32,018 bases of DNA from Planctomycetota bacterium (GCA_030628375.1 DAOVRD010000006.1:1-32018); one strand, 5' to 3'. Positions 16,863 through 24,411 are shown, counted from the first letter of the stretch. Made by a program: numbers and translations. The notes: generated from the sequence alone by a model not told the origin.

Positions 16863-18620
16863 TTAAACCAAGCAGTCCATACGGCCCGACTCGCTGATGC
16901 GAACCCAGCCGACGCTCCGCTCTCCGAGCGGCTCGTCCAGATCGTCGGCACCAAGGTGAGAGGCGTCAACAGGCCCGTTGCCGTCGGCGGTCTCCCTTCG
17001 CTCCTCGTCCTGCCCGGGGTGGTAGTCACCCACCTCGAAACGGCTCACGTCCACGTGGGCCTCCTTCAAGGCCCGATCCAGGTCGGACAGCTCGTTCTGG
17101 ATGGCGGCGCGTACGTCCGGGTTTTCCACCCGTATGCGCACTTCCAGGACGCCGTCGCGCATCTCGATCTCCAACTTCATGCGCCCCAGCTCGGGTGGAT
17201 GCAACTGGACCCGCAATTCAGACCGGCTCCCGGACCGGACGTAGCGCGCCGCCCGCACGACTTCCTGTCGCGTCACGTCCACCGCCTGGCGCGTCGCCGC
17301 GCGAACGCCTGTGGGCGCTCCGTATCCCCCCCGCCCCGCCAGATGCCGACCGACGACACTGCCCACTGCGTCCCGCCCATCAAAGACGGATCCTTTCGCA
17401 GCACGCCCGCTCTCCGGCTCGACCTTAGGGCTGTGGGGAGCCTTCGGCCGGCGGCCGACGCCCTCGAGACGGCCTTTGAGTTCCCCGATATCGTCCGAGA
17501 CAGCGCGGGACTTTCTGCTCGCGCCGGATCGCGCCGCATCCGCTTCCTGCCACACCTGTCGGTTTTCCCCTCCGTCATAACCGCTGTCCGAGTTCAGGCC
17601 CGCTCGACTCCTGTCCGCAACGACCGTTCCGGGGCGCTCCCGACCCGCCGCCAACACCGGGGCCTGATCTGGCGTCGGGCCCCGAGGGGCGCTTGCCGGC
17701 AGAGCCTGTGTCCGGCTCGAAGCGGGTTCCTGCTTCGATCCGGTCGTGGTGGCTGCCTGCCACACTCGCCGAGCTCTCGGAGGCGATGTGCTGCGAACGG
17801 GCGACTCGCCGTCGGTTTGCGTCTTAAGTGCTCCAGCGGGAACGTCAGCATGCGGCGCATGCGGCCCATGCGGCGCATGCGGCCCATGCGGCACACGCGG
17901 CGCAAGCGGCGGGCTTCCCGTGGACGGACGCCCTGCGCGCTGTCCGTTCGACTTCGCGCCGGCGGACGGCGGCTGGGTTCCCCCGTCGGTCCCGGCCATC
18001 CGCGGAAGCGAAGACCCTCCGTTGCCACCAGTTCGCACCCTGACCCACCGGCCATCCCTGGGCGCCGTTTCGAGCGAAGGCGCCCGGCCGCGCACCCCGG
18101 TGTCGCGCACGTCTCTCGCTTGCGGCCGTGCGCGATCAGGGGCGGCACGACGCACCGGCGGGTCCATCGTCCGCGGGCCGCTTTCCGGCCGATGTTGCGA
18201 TCGCCCCGTTTGCTGGCCCGACGCTGCTCCGGACGCGGGGGCTTCGGCTCCGCCGCGGACCGGAGGTTCCGAAACCGCCCGCTCCGCCGCCGGCGGCTCA
18301 TCGAGGCCCGGCCCGCCATCCCGCGCCGGCTCGCTTGGGCAAGAGCTTGGCGTCTCAGGGCTTACGTCCTCGGACTGATCCCGCGGCGCAACCCTTGCTT
18401 CCTCCGGGTTGCTCTGCCAACCGTTCGATTCGGGTGACGCATGCTGAGCGCTGCGGTCAGGCTGCCCAACCGTCTGCAGGGACTCCTCCAAGACGGCGAA
18501 GAACCCGCTGGCACCAGTGGACTCCACCGGCCCTGACTGCCCGAGGAACTGGCCGCCCGGCGGACAGAGATAGTCTGCACCCAGCATGGATGTGAGGCTC
18601 GGACTCACGGCGGTCCTCAT
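16863..18620 (-). CDS. fliK: Flagellar hook-length control protein FliK
   Basis: FliK is the secreted ruler that sets hook length and switches export specificity through FlhB. The 585-aa product has a long low-complexity N-terminal and middle region rich in Pro, Ser, Arg and Gly. The conserved C-terminal domain lies at roughly residues 455-555, with LRVQLHPPELGRMKLEIEMR and the following VRIRVENPDVRAAIQNEL. It is longer than E. coli FliK (375 aa). I chose ATG 18620 because it lies about 32 nt downstream of a sigma-54-type promoter. The earlier in-frame TTG at 18689 is upstream of that promoter. It heads the fliK-flgD-flgE-pilZ unit. A His-Pro tandem repeat lies in the middle region. Confidence 0.93.
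   Translation of the reverse strand: MRTAVSPSLTSMLGADYLCPPGGQFLGQSGPVESTGASGFFAVLEESLQTVGQPDRSAQHASPESNGWQSNPEEARVAPRDQSEDVSPETPSSCPSEPARDGGPGLDEPPAAERAVSEPPVRGGAEAPASGAASGQQTGRSQHRPESGPRTMDPPVRRAAPDRARPQARDVRDTGVRGRAPSLETAPRDGRWVRVRTGGNGGSSLPRMAGTDGGTQPPSAGAKSNGQRAGRPSTGSPPLAPRVPHGPHAPHGPHAPHADVPAGALKTQTDGESPVRSTSPPRARRVWQAATTTGSKQEPASSRTQALPASAPRGPTPDQAPVLAAGRERPGTVVADRSRAGLNSDSGYDGGENRQVWQEADAARSGASRKSRAVSDDIGELKGRLEGVGRRPKAPHSPKVEPESGRAAKGSVFDGRDAVGSVVGRHLAGRGGYGAPTGVRAATRQAVDVTRQEVVRAARYVRSGSRSELRVQLHPPELGRMKLEIEMRDGVLEVRIRVENPDVRAAIQNELSDLDRALKEAHVDVSRFEVGDYHPGQDEERRETADGNGPVDASHLGADDLDEPLGERSVGWVRISESGRMDCLV
17849..17911. repeat. Seven tandem 9-bp repeats inside fliK
   Basis: Seven units of 9 bp, consensus CATGCGGCN on the plus strand, run without gaps. 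The first four alternate CATGCGGCG and CATGCGGCC, and the last two are degenerate. On the coding strand each unit adds three residues, giving a PHG/PHA repeat in the middle of FliK. Gain or loss of units would keep the frame and change ruler length by three residues each. Confidence 0.85.
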
Positions 18621-18651
18621 GACTGGAGAACATGCCTTTGGCCGATGGGGA

Positions 18652-18665
18652 GCAAGAGGTATGCC
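18652..18665 (-). promoter_or_regulatory. Sigma-54 promoter of the fliK operon
   Basis: The minus strand reads TTGGCATA-N4-TTGCT, very close to the sigma-54 consensus YTGGCACG-N4-TTGCW with exact GG-N10-GC spacing. Transcription would start near 18640, about 20 nt before the fliK ATG at 18620. This is the best of the three sigma-54-type sites in the window. Confidence 0.8.
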
Positions 18666-18674
18666 AAGCGAGGA

Positions 18675-18696
18675 GGCGCTTGAGCGCAAAAGCGCC
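18675..18696. repeat. 7-bp stem inverted repeat upstream of the fliK promoter
   Basis: GGCGCTT and AAGCGCC flank an 8-nt loop. It lies between the fliK promoter and the upstream activator sites. It is not followed by a T-run. It could be a weak transcription stop for the preceding operon or could shape DNA looping. I cannot tell which. Confidence 0.35.
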
Positions 18697-18779
18697 CAGA
18701 GGCCCGAAGGGAGGCTTCAGGAGGCGTATGGACGGCTAGCCAGACGACACCGCCCGCTTCCCCGCCGGAAGACAAAGCG

Positions 18780-18812
18780 GGGAGTTCTTTCCCGGCGCGA
18801 GAAGTTTTTTCC
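18780..18812. promoter_or_regulatory. Paired GGAA-N5-TYCY sites upstream of fliK (putative activator sites)
   Basis: Minus-strand sites GGAAAAAACTTCT (18800-18812) and GGAAAGAACTCCC (18780-18792) have centres 20 bp apart, about two helical turns. They are about 154 and 134 bp upstream of the -12 element of the fliK promoter. Spacing and distance match the pair upstream of flgF. They are the likely binding site of a flagellar enhancer-binding activator. Confidence 0.6.
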
Positions 18813-18818
18813 GCAGCT

Positions 18819-19451
18819 CTACAGGCTGCTGATTATCCTGGGCGCCATTTGATCGGCAACAAACCGCAGGAAGTAGCGTGGCGAATTCAGCACGAGATCC
18901 GGCCCGTACCGGCCGTCTTCGCTGACGTGGTTGCGGCGGCAGTAGGCATCCATCATGCGCTGGACGGGCTTCTGGCCGGCGTCCCACTGCTCCGAGAGCG
19001 AAAAGAGCACTCTGCCCGTGGCGGTGTCTATGAACTTGAGACTGATCTGCACGGAAGGCGTCCGGTAGGGATTAATCTGATCCAGCGACCCCATGATCAT
19101 CGCGTCCGCCTTACACTCCTCACGCACCTGCACCAGAACAGCCAGAGGCATCTTGCCGCTGACGAAAGGGTCGTGTTCGTCGCGCAGGGAGGCCAGCGGC
19201 ACAAGCACCACGTCCGTCGCCGCCGTCTCATCGGCCAGCTTCTCTGCCAGCGCCCGGCTGAAGTCCTCTCCGTAGCCGTAGGAGCTGTACCGGCTGTGAT
19301 CGAAGAACTCTACGACCGCCACCCTTCGATAAGGGATGACACGGCCCGGCGGTTTCCGCGGTGTGCCCAACGGGAGCACGTTGCAGCCGACCAACCAAAA
19401 ACCGGCAATAGCCAACAAAGCAAGGCGTGGCGTTGTTCTTTCTCGTCTCAT
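18819..19451 (-). CDS. Lipoprotein with a CsgG/FlgO/TolB-N-like domain
   Basis: The 210-aa protein starts at ATG 19451, overlapping the stop of the preceding lipoprotein gene (ATGA). A signal peptide ends in the lipobox LVGC with Cys23, so it should be lipidated. The mature part has RVAVVEFFDHSRYSSYGYGE, then FSRALAEKLADE, ADAMIMGSLDQI and a segment VQISLKFIDTATGRVLFSLS. The order of AVVxF, a helix, a GSL strand and an (I/V)DxxTG strand recalls the CsgG, FlgO and TolB N-terminal fold. This is pattern recognition, not a proven homology. As last gene of the fliA unit it may help build an outer-membrane structure around the motor or rings, as FlgO/FlgP/FlgT do in Vibrio. Confidence 0.75.
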   Translation of the reverse strand: MRRERTTPRLALLAIAGFWLVGCNVLPLGTPRKPPGRVIPYRRVAVVEFFDHSRYSSYGYGEDFSRALAEKLADETAATDVVLVPLASLRDEHDPFVSGKMPLAVLVQVREECKADAMIMGSLDQINPYRTPSVQISLKFIDTATGRVLFSLSEQWDAGQKPVQRMMDAYCRRNHVSEDGRYGPDLVLNSPRYFLRFVADQMAPRIISSL

Positions 19452-19996
19452 TCGATGCCCTTTTCCTTCTTGAAGATCTGCAGAAGCGTGAGAATCTGCT
19501 GAAGCACTTCCAGCTCGGCCTCTTCGGCCTGTCTCATTTCGTCGCGGAAGCCAAGGACGTCGGCTTGCCACGTCCGGAGCGCCGCTTCCAGTTCCTGGAC
19601 CTTTTCGTCGCCGGCTTGCAGTTGGGTCTGAAGCTGATTGACTGCGCTGCTTTTCTCCTGCAGTTGTTGCCTCAGCTCTGCGACCGTCTCCTGGAGCTTC
19701 TCGTTCTCCTCGCGTGCCTGGCTCAGCATGTTCAAGGTCTTGTTCAGAGTCTCTGTGAGCGCAAATCCCCCGGCGGCAAACGCAAGGACGGGCTCGGTCT
19801 CGACCAGTGGCGGCGGAGCCATGGTTTCGAGCAACGGAGGCGGCGTCGCCGCCGGTGGAGTCGGAGGCTGTTCGCCGGCCAGTGCTGGGGCGGTGGCTTG
19901 CGTCCCCCGGGTCGCCGGCAGGGGCGTAGTGGCGCAGGAACCGACGCACAGTGCCAATACGAGGAAAAGACCCACACTAAGAATCCTTGCTCTCAT
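19448..19996 (-). CDS. Coiled-coil lipoprotein of the fliA operon
   Basis: This is a 182-aa predicted lipoprotein. The signal peptide MRARILSVGLFLVLAL is followed by CVGSC, with the lipid-anchor Cys at residue 21. Residues 22-75 are Pro/Ala/Thr-rich and probably flexible. Residues about 80-165 form a long coiled coil (NKTLNMLSQAREENEKLQET and onward), and the protein ends in a Lys-rich helix. I chose ATG 19996, which has GGGAGG 5 nt upstream. The start overlaps the previous gene by 20 nt, and the stop overlaps the next lipoprotein start. I do not recognise the family. A rod-like periplasmic spacer attached to a membrane and tied to the motor is plausible but inferred. Confidence 0.75.
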   Translation of the reverse strand: MRARILSVGLFLVLALCVGSCATTPLPATRGTQATAPALAGEQPPTPPAATPPPLLETMAPPPLVETEPVLAFAAGGFALTETLNKTLNMLSQAREENEKLQETVAELRQQLQEKSSAVNQLQTQLQAGDEKVQELEAALRTWQADVLGFRDEMRQAEEAELEVLQQILTLLQIFKKEKGIE

Positions 19997-20246
19997 TTTC
20001 TCCTCCCTGTTCGGAGTACTCACACTGGAGCGTTGTCACGCGGCCACACGGGCAACGCACCTGTATCGCGCGAACGGTGCCGTCCTCGGCTCGCTCCACC
20101 TCGATCTCCGGCTCGCCCTCCGGGACCGGGGCAGAGGCCAGCCTCACGTCCAGCGTGCCCACCGGGACCTCGACGGCCTCCTGGCCAAGGAGGACTTCGC
20201 GAGCCTTGAGGACCTTCCTACCGCGACTGGTCAACCCGTTTCTCAT
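19977..20246 (-). CDS. Small unknown protein with a CxC...C motif
   Basis: This 89-aa protein belongs to no family that I recognise. The first 20 residues are basic. Residues 24-63 look like beta strands. RCPCGRVTTLQCEY has Cys at 65, 67 and 75, which could bind a metal or form a disulfide. The C-terminus is acidic and Ser-rich. No signal peptide is seen. It starts 2 nt after the preceding small gene and overlaps the lipoprotein gene that follows, so it belongs to the fliA transcription unit. Confidence 0.6.
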   Translation of the reverse strand: MRNGLTSRGRKVLKAREVLLGQEAVEVPVGTLDVRLASAPVPEGEPEIEVERAEDGTVRAIQVRCPCGRVTTLQCEYSEQGGENESKDS

Positions 20247-20248
20247 GA

Positions 20249-20488
20249 TCAGGTCTCTACATCAAGGTTGCGGCCGACGTTGGACGGCACTTGAGCCGGC
20301 CTCCGGTCCTCGCGCCGCGGGTCCGCGTCGTGCCGTGGGGCGTCGACGTCCTTCTGTGCAAGGTCGCTCTCTTCAGCCATCTGTTCCCGGAATCGCCCCT
20401 TGTTGCCCTTAGGCTCCTCTCTGGAGGGGGGCCTGACCCGCCTGGGCTTATGGATACTGGCAGATCTTATTTCATCCGTCATCGTCAT
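20249..20488 (-). CDS. Small charged, probably disordered protein after fliA
   Basis: This 79-aa protein is rich in Arg, Lys, Asp and Glu with little hydrophobic content, so it is likely disordered in isolation. The start overlaps the fliA stop codon (ATGA), which implies translational coupling to the sigma factor. That coupling and its size made me consider the anti-sigma factor FlgM. However, I do not see the helical C-terminal sigma-binding region typical of FlgM, so no function is assigned. Confidence 0.55.
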   Translation of the reverse strand: MTMTDEIRSASIHKPRRVRPPSREEPKGNKGRFREQMAEESDLAQKDVDAPRHDADPRREDRRPAQVPSNVGRNLDVET

Positions 20489-21225
20489 TCCTCCAGCATA
20501 CGAGCCAGATTATAGAGCGCCGCGGTGTGCAGTTGGGACACCCTTGATTCGCTGATGCTGAAGACTTCGGCCATTTCAGACATGTAGAGTTCTTCGTAGT
20601 AGTACATCACGATGATCTGCTCTTGCCTTTCGGGCAGCGCACGAATGGCGGCCGTGAGACATTCGACCTTTTCCTTCCACTGAAGCTTGTCCAGGGGCGT
20701 GTCCAGGTCGCCGGCAGCCAGTCCCGCCAGGACGTTCTGGTGGCCTTCGTCTTCCTGGGCGGTCTGATCCAGAGAGCTAACGCGGTCCCACTTCTCGTAG
20801 GAGAGGTGCTCCAGCACATCATGCCGCGTCATCCCCATGGCGGTGGCGAGTTCCTCGATGGTCGGCTTCCTGCCGTGGTTTCCTTGAAACCGGTCAATCG
20901 CTTCCCGCAGGTTCTCAAGCTGCCGGCGGGCAGACTTGCTGAGCCAGTCGGTGTGCCGCAGATGGTCAACCATAGCCCCCTTGATACGCTGGTAGGCAAA
21001 GGTTCTGAACCTGACGCCCTTCGATTCATCGAACCGGTGAGCAGCTTCCACCAGACCCAGCGTGGCAGCGCCGATCAGGTCATCGCGAGACACTGTGGGG
21101 TTCACTTGGGCCGATAGGCGGTCGGCAAGGCGATGGACCAGATAAAGGTTATCCAGTACCAGCTTCTTGATTCGCCCGGCCTTGTCGCCGGCTTCTTGGT
21201 AGGCTGTCTCAGCCAGGTTCGCCAT
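20485..21225 (-). CDS. fliA: Flagellar sigma factor FliA (sigma-28)
   Basis: The 246-aa sigma factor directs RNA polymerase to late flagellar promoters. Region 2 spans about residues 20-100, with DDLIGAATLGLVEAAHRFDE, FRTFAYQRIKGAMVDHLR and DWLSKSARR, the FliA/WhiG signature. Region 3 (residues about 105-160) includes GRKPTIEELATAMGM. Region 4 includes LPERQEQIIVMYYYEELYMS and SESRVSQLHTAALYNLARML. Length matches the family. It lies in the export operon downstream of flhG, 15 nt after a small membrane-protein gene, and so is probably under the sigma-54-type promoter at 27835-27848. No FlgM is evident in the window. Confidence 0.95.
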   Translation of the reverse strand: MANLAETAYQEAGDKAGRIKKLVLDNLYLVHRLADRLSAQVNPTVSRDDLIGAATLGLVEAAHRFDESKGVRFRTFAYQRIKGAMVDHLRHTDWLSKSARRQLENLREAIDRFQGNHGRKPTIEELATAMGMTRHDVLEHLSYEKWDRVSSLDQTAQEDEGHQNVLAGLAAGDLDTPLDKLQWKEKVECLTAAIRALPERQEQIIVMYYYEELYMSEMAEVFSISESRVSQLHTAALYNLARMLEE

Positions 21226-21240
21226 TATCCGGCCCTGTCC

Positions 21241-21462
21241 TTACCCGGTCTTCTCTCTTCTGGATCGCCTCAAGCCGTCCCGCACCACGCCCATCGCCAG
21301 ATGCGTGCTCAGCCGCGCCACCAGGGCCACAACGACCCCGCAGATGGCCGCCTTCTTCATCGCCAGCAGCGGCGGACAGGAGTAGAGCAGCCCCACCAGC
21401 ATTGCGGCGCAGAAGGCCACAACGCCGCCGAGCAGCCCCACGTTCTTGGGCAGACTACTCAT
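21241..21462 (-). CDS. Small two-helix membrane protein between flhG and fliA
   Basis: This 73-aa protein has two hydrophobic segments (about residues 8-28 and 35-58), a single Lys-Lys turn between them and a strongly basic C-terminal tail (RRSRREK). By the positive-inside rule both the loop and the tail carry positive charge, so topology is uncertain. Its ATG overlaps the flhG stop by 8 nt and it ends 15 nt before fliA. I do not recognise the family. The locked position suggests a role with the export gate or FlhG. Confidence 0.6.
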   Translation of the reverse strand: MSSLPKNVGLLGGVVAFCAAMLVGLLYSCPPLLAMKKAAICGVVVALVARLSTHLAMGVVRDGLRRSRREKTG

Positions 21463-22279
21463 CTGCGGGCTCCATCATCTTCCGGAAGAAGCGTCCCAGG
21501 TCTTGTTGCCCGGACTGACTTCCGCTGACCAGTCGGGCGGCCAGCTTCCGGATGTCGCGGCTGCATGGCGCGGAAGCATAGTGGGTCAGAAAATCCACCT
21601 GCCGCTTGGTGGCCAGGCTAACGGTCTCGTCCCAACACACCGAGCCGAGGTATTCCAGGTCCCAGCCCAGGAAGCGCTTTGCCGTCCTGCGCAGACGGTC
21701 GAAGCCGCCCAGGGCCTCTTCCTTGCTGCTCGTCTGGTTCATCACGACAAGGACGCCTTTGTGTCCGTCGGGGCAGCGGGCGTTGAGCCCCTTGAGGAGC
21801 GCGTAGGCGTCGGTCAGCGCGGTAGGCTCCGTGTTGGTGACCAGGACGATGTCGTCGGCAGCCAGCAGGCAGTTGATGACCGTAGACGAAATCCCCGGCG
21901 CGGTGTCAACAACCACGTAATCCATTGCGGAGCAGTACCGCTCGATCTCCTCCAGGAAGGCCTTCACCCGCTCGTCCGTCAAGCGGCTCATTGCCTCCAC
22001 GCCCGAAGCACCGGGCAGGATCTTCAGGCCTCTGGGGCCCTCCACTATCACCTGTTCAAGCTCTTTGCCGTGAAGAAGCACGTCGCGCAGGTCGTGGCGG
22101 ACACTCAGGCCCAGCAGCACGTCCACGTTGCCCAACCCCATGTCGGCATCAAGCAGGAGGACCTGCACTCCGAGCAGGCGCAGGGACACGGCCAAGTTGA
22201 CGGCCACGTTCGTCTTGCCCGTGCCGCCCTTGCCGCTGGTGACGGCGATCATCCTGGGTTTGTCTCCGTTGTTTGTCAC
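21455..22279 (-). CDS. flhG: MinD-like ATPase FlhG (FleN/YlxH)
   Basis: FlhG is a P-loop ATPase that controls flagellar number and placement. The 274-aa protein has the deviant Walker A motif SGKGGTGKT (residues 15-23, signature Lys17). It also has LLLDADMGLGNVDVLLGL at about 41-58 and DYVVVDTAPGISSTVINCLL, which are typical of FlhG/MinD. The P-loop begins at residue 15, so the N-terminal DQAxxLR helix by which FlhG normally activates the GTPase of FlhF is missing. No flhF gene lies between flhA and flhG, its usual place. The GTG start overlaps the flhA stop by 4 nt. The C-terminus (residues 240-274) is basic and may be membrane-associating. Confidence 0.92.
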   Translation of the reverse strand: MTNNGDKPRMIAVTSGKGGTGKTNVAVNLAVSLRLLGVQVLLLDADMGLGNVDVLLGLSVRHDLRDVLLHGKELEQVIVEGPRGLKILPGASGVEAMSRLTDERVKAFLEEIERYCSAMDYVVVDTAPGISSTVINCLLAADDIVLVTNTEPTALTDAYALLKGLNARCPDGHKGVLVVMNQTSSKEEALGGFDRLRRTAKRFLGWDLEYLGSVCWDETVSLATKRQVDFLTHYASAPCSRDIRKLAARLVSGSQSGQQDLGRFFRKMMEPADE

Positions 22280-24411
22280 TGGCTCTGCTCACCACTTTCG
22301 GCCAAGGTTGAATGCGGTCCCTGCTTCGCTCCGGCGAAAGCAGGTTCTTCCTTCAGCGGCGTTATCACCCCAACGTTCGTCACCTGAGCGTCCTTGGTGA
22401 TCTCGTCGTAGGAAATGACGGGTATATCCGGGAACACCCGGCAGACGATGTTGTGCACGTAAGGTCGTATCTGCGCGTCGGTCAGAATGACCGTCTCGGA
22501 GCCGACACGGAAGGCGGCCCGGGTCTGTTCGGAGATGCCGGCGATGATCTGCCTCAGGCGCGCGGGCGGGATGTTGATGCGCACCTCGCCGTCGGTCTTT
22601 TCCAGGCAGTTGCGTATCTCCTCTTCGAGGTGGGGGTCGAACGAGAGCACGTTGATGCGGCCCTCGGAATCGGCGAACTTGCCGCAGATGGCCCGCGCGA
22701 GCGACTTCCTGAGCAGCTCGGTCAGCAGCGTCAGGTCCTTGACCTGCGGGGCGTAGTTTCCCAGCTTCTCCAATATAAGCGCGAGGTTGCTTATGGGGAC
22801 GCCCTCCGCGAGCAGGTTTTGCAGGACCTGCTGAACCTGGCCCACCGAAAGCACGTCCGGGATGAGTTCTTCGACGATGGCGGGATGCTCCCTCTTCACG
22901 TTGTCCACAAGGCGTTGCACGTCCTGGCGGTTGATCAGCTCGTCTGCGTGGCGCCTCAGGATCTCGGACAGGTGGGTTATGAAGACTGTTTCGGCGTCCA
23001 CGACGGTGTATCCCTCGGACTCGGCCAGCTCTTTCTCGCTCCTGGCAACCCACACCACGGGCAAGCCGAAGGTGGGCTCGGTAGTGCGAATGCCATCCAT
23101 ATCGGGCTCGCCGTCCGGCTTCATGACCATCAGCCAGCCGGGATGGAGTTCCCCTTCGGCCACCTTGTGCCCGGAGAGCTTTATGGAGTAGCGGTTGGTG
23201 TCCAGCTCCACGTTGTCCAGGATCCGTATCTTCGGCACGACCATGCCAAGCTCGCGGGCGAACCTCTTGCGCAGGGCCTTGATGCGCTCCAGGAGCGTGC
23301 CTCCCTTGGCCGGGTCTATGAGCTGAATGAGGTTGTACCCCACCTCGACAGCGAGCCGGTCGGGCTCCAGCAAGGACTGGATGAGCTGCTCCTCGCCCGG
23401 TTCTTTGGCCGCCGGCTTCTCAGCTTCGCCCTTGGGCGTGGGGCGTGCCAGGTCGGGCCGGCGCAGTACCACGTAGGTTCCCAGCAGAAACAGTGCCAAC
23501 ACCAGGAAAGGCAAGGTCGGCAAGCCGGGGAACAGCACGAAGCCGAACATGATGCCGGCAGCGATCCCGACGGCCCGCGAATTGGAGAAGATCTGGGCGC
23601 CCAGCTCTTTGCTGAGCGCTCTGTCCGTGGCCGTTTTCGTGATGATGATGCCCGCGGCGGTCGCCATGATGACGGCCGGCACCTGGCTGACCAGGCCGTC
23701 GCCCACGGTCAGGATGGCGTAGGTCTGGATCGCCTCGCGCACGCCCATGCCTTTGCCCAGGCCTATGACGATGCCGCCGATGATGTTGATGAACACTATG
23801 ACGATGCCGGCGATGGCATCGCCGCGCACGTACTTGCTGGCACCGTCCATGGCGCCGTAGAAATCGGCCTGGTGCACGATCTCCTCACGCCTGCGTCGGG
23901 CCTCGTACTCGTCAATGAGCCCGGCGCCCAGGTCGGCGTCTATGCTCATCTGCTTGCCCGGCATGGCGTCCAGGGTGAAACGCGCCGCCACCTCGGATAT
24001 CCGCTCGGTGCCCTTCGTGATAACGACGAACTGGATCACAATGATGATGAGGAACACGATGAGACCCACCACCATCTCGCCGCCGACGACGAACTGCCCG
24101 AACGACTCGATGACCTTCCCCGCGTAAGCGTGCAGCAGGATAAGGCGGGTGGAAGCGACATTCAGAGCCAACCGGAAAAGCGTGCCGATCAAAAGCAGCG
24201 TCGGAAACGTGGACAGCTCAAGCGGCGTCTTGACGCCCAGCACCACCATCAGAAGCAGCAGCACGTAAGCGAAGTTGCAGGTGAGCAGAACGTCCAGGAT
24301 CGGGGTCGGCAACGGCACGATGATGGCAACGAGGATGCCCATCACGCCGACGGCAAGCACGGCGTCACTGTGCCGGGAGAGGAACAAACTGGTTCTGTCT
24401 AAAGCGGTCAT
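22276..24411 (-). CDS. flhA: Flagellar export gate protein FlhA
   Basis: FlhA is the nonameric gate of the flagellar type III export apparatus. The 711-aa protein has about eight N-terminal transmembrane helices. The FHIPEP signature region includes LFRLALNVASTRLILLHAYA and RFTLDAMPGKQMSIDADL. The cytoplasmic domain is conserved up to RPYVHNIVCRVFPDIPVIS. The C-terminal tail after residue about 685 is variable. The length is close to the usual 690-700 aa. The ATG overlaps the flhB stop (ATGA), and the gene overlaps flhG downstream. Confidence 0.98.
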   Translation of the reverse strand: MTALDRTSLFLSRHSDAVLAVGVMGILVAIIVPLPTPILDVLLTCNFAYVLLLLMVVLGVKTPLELSTFPTLLLIGTLFRLALNVASTRLILLHAYAGKVIESFGQFVVGGEMVVGLIVFLIIIVIQFVVITKGTERISEVAARFTLDAMPGKQMSIDADLGAGLIDEYEARRRREEIVHQADFYGAMDGASKYVRGDAIAGIVIVFINIIGGIVIGLGKGMGVREAIQTYAILTVGDGLVSQVPAVIMATAAGIIITKTATDRALSKELGAQIFSNSRAVGIAAGIMFGFVLFPGLPTLPFLVLALFLLGTYVVLRRPDLARPTPKGEAEKPAAKEPGEEQLIQSLLEPDRLAVEVGYNLIQLIDPAKGGTLLERIKALRKRFARELGMVVPKIRILDNVELDTNRYSIKLSGHKVAEGELHPGWLMVMKPDGEPDMDGIRTTEPTFGLPVVWVARSEKELAESEGYTVVDAETVFITHLSEILRRHADELINRQDVQRLVDNVKREHPAIVEELIPDVLSVGQVQQVLQNLLAEGVPISNLALILEKLGNYAPQVKDLTLLTELLRKSLARAICGKFADSEGRINVLSFDPHLEEEIRNCLEKTDGEVRINIPPARLRQIIAGISEQTRAAFRVGSETVILTDAQIRPYVHNIVCRVFPDIPVISYDEITKDAQVTNVGVITPLKEEPAFAGAKQGPHSTLAESGEQSQ

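Noticed and set aside
17849-17911. CRISPR-like or palindromic array
   Set aside because: The units are 9 bp without spacers and keep the fliK reading frame, so this is a coding tandem repeat.
18621-18689. TTG start for fliK at 18689
   Set aside because: It lies upstream of the predicted sigma-54 transcription start and has no ribosome site.
20249-20488. Calling the gene after fliA the anti-sigma factor FlgM
   Set aside because: Size and coupling fit, but the typical helical C-terminal sigma-binding region is not visible.
22312-24402. A 696-codon plus-strand open frame antisense to flhA
   Set aside because: It is the mirror of a strongly conserved flhA. Its composition (runs of His, Asp and Gln) is what high-GC antisense frames give. 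The same holds for the 625-codon plus-strand frame at 5306-7183, opposite flgL and flgK.
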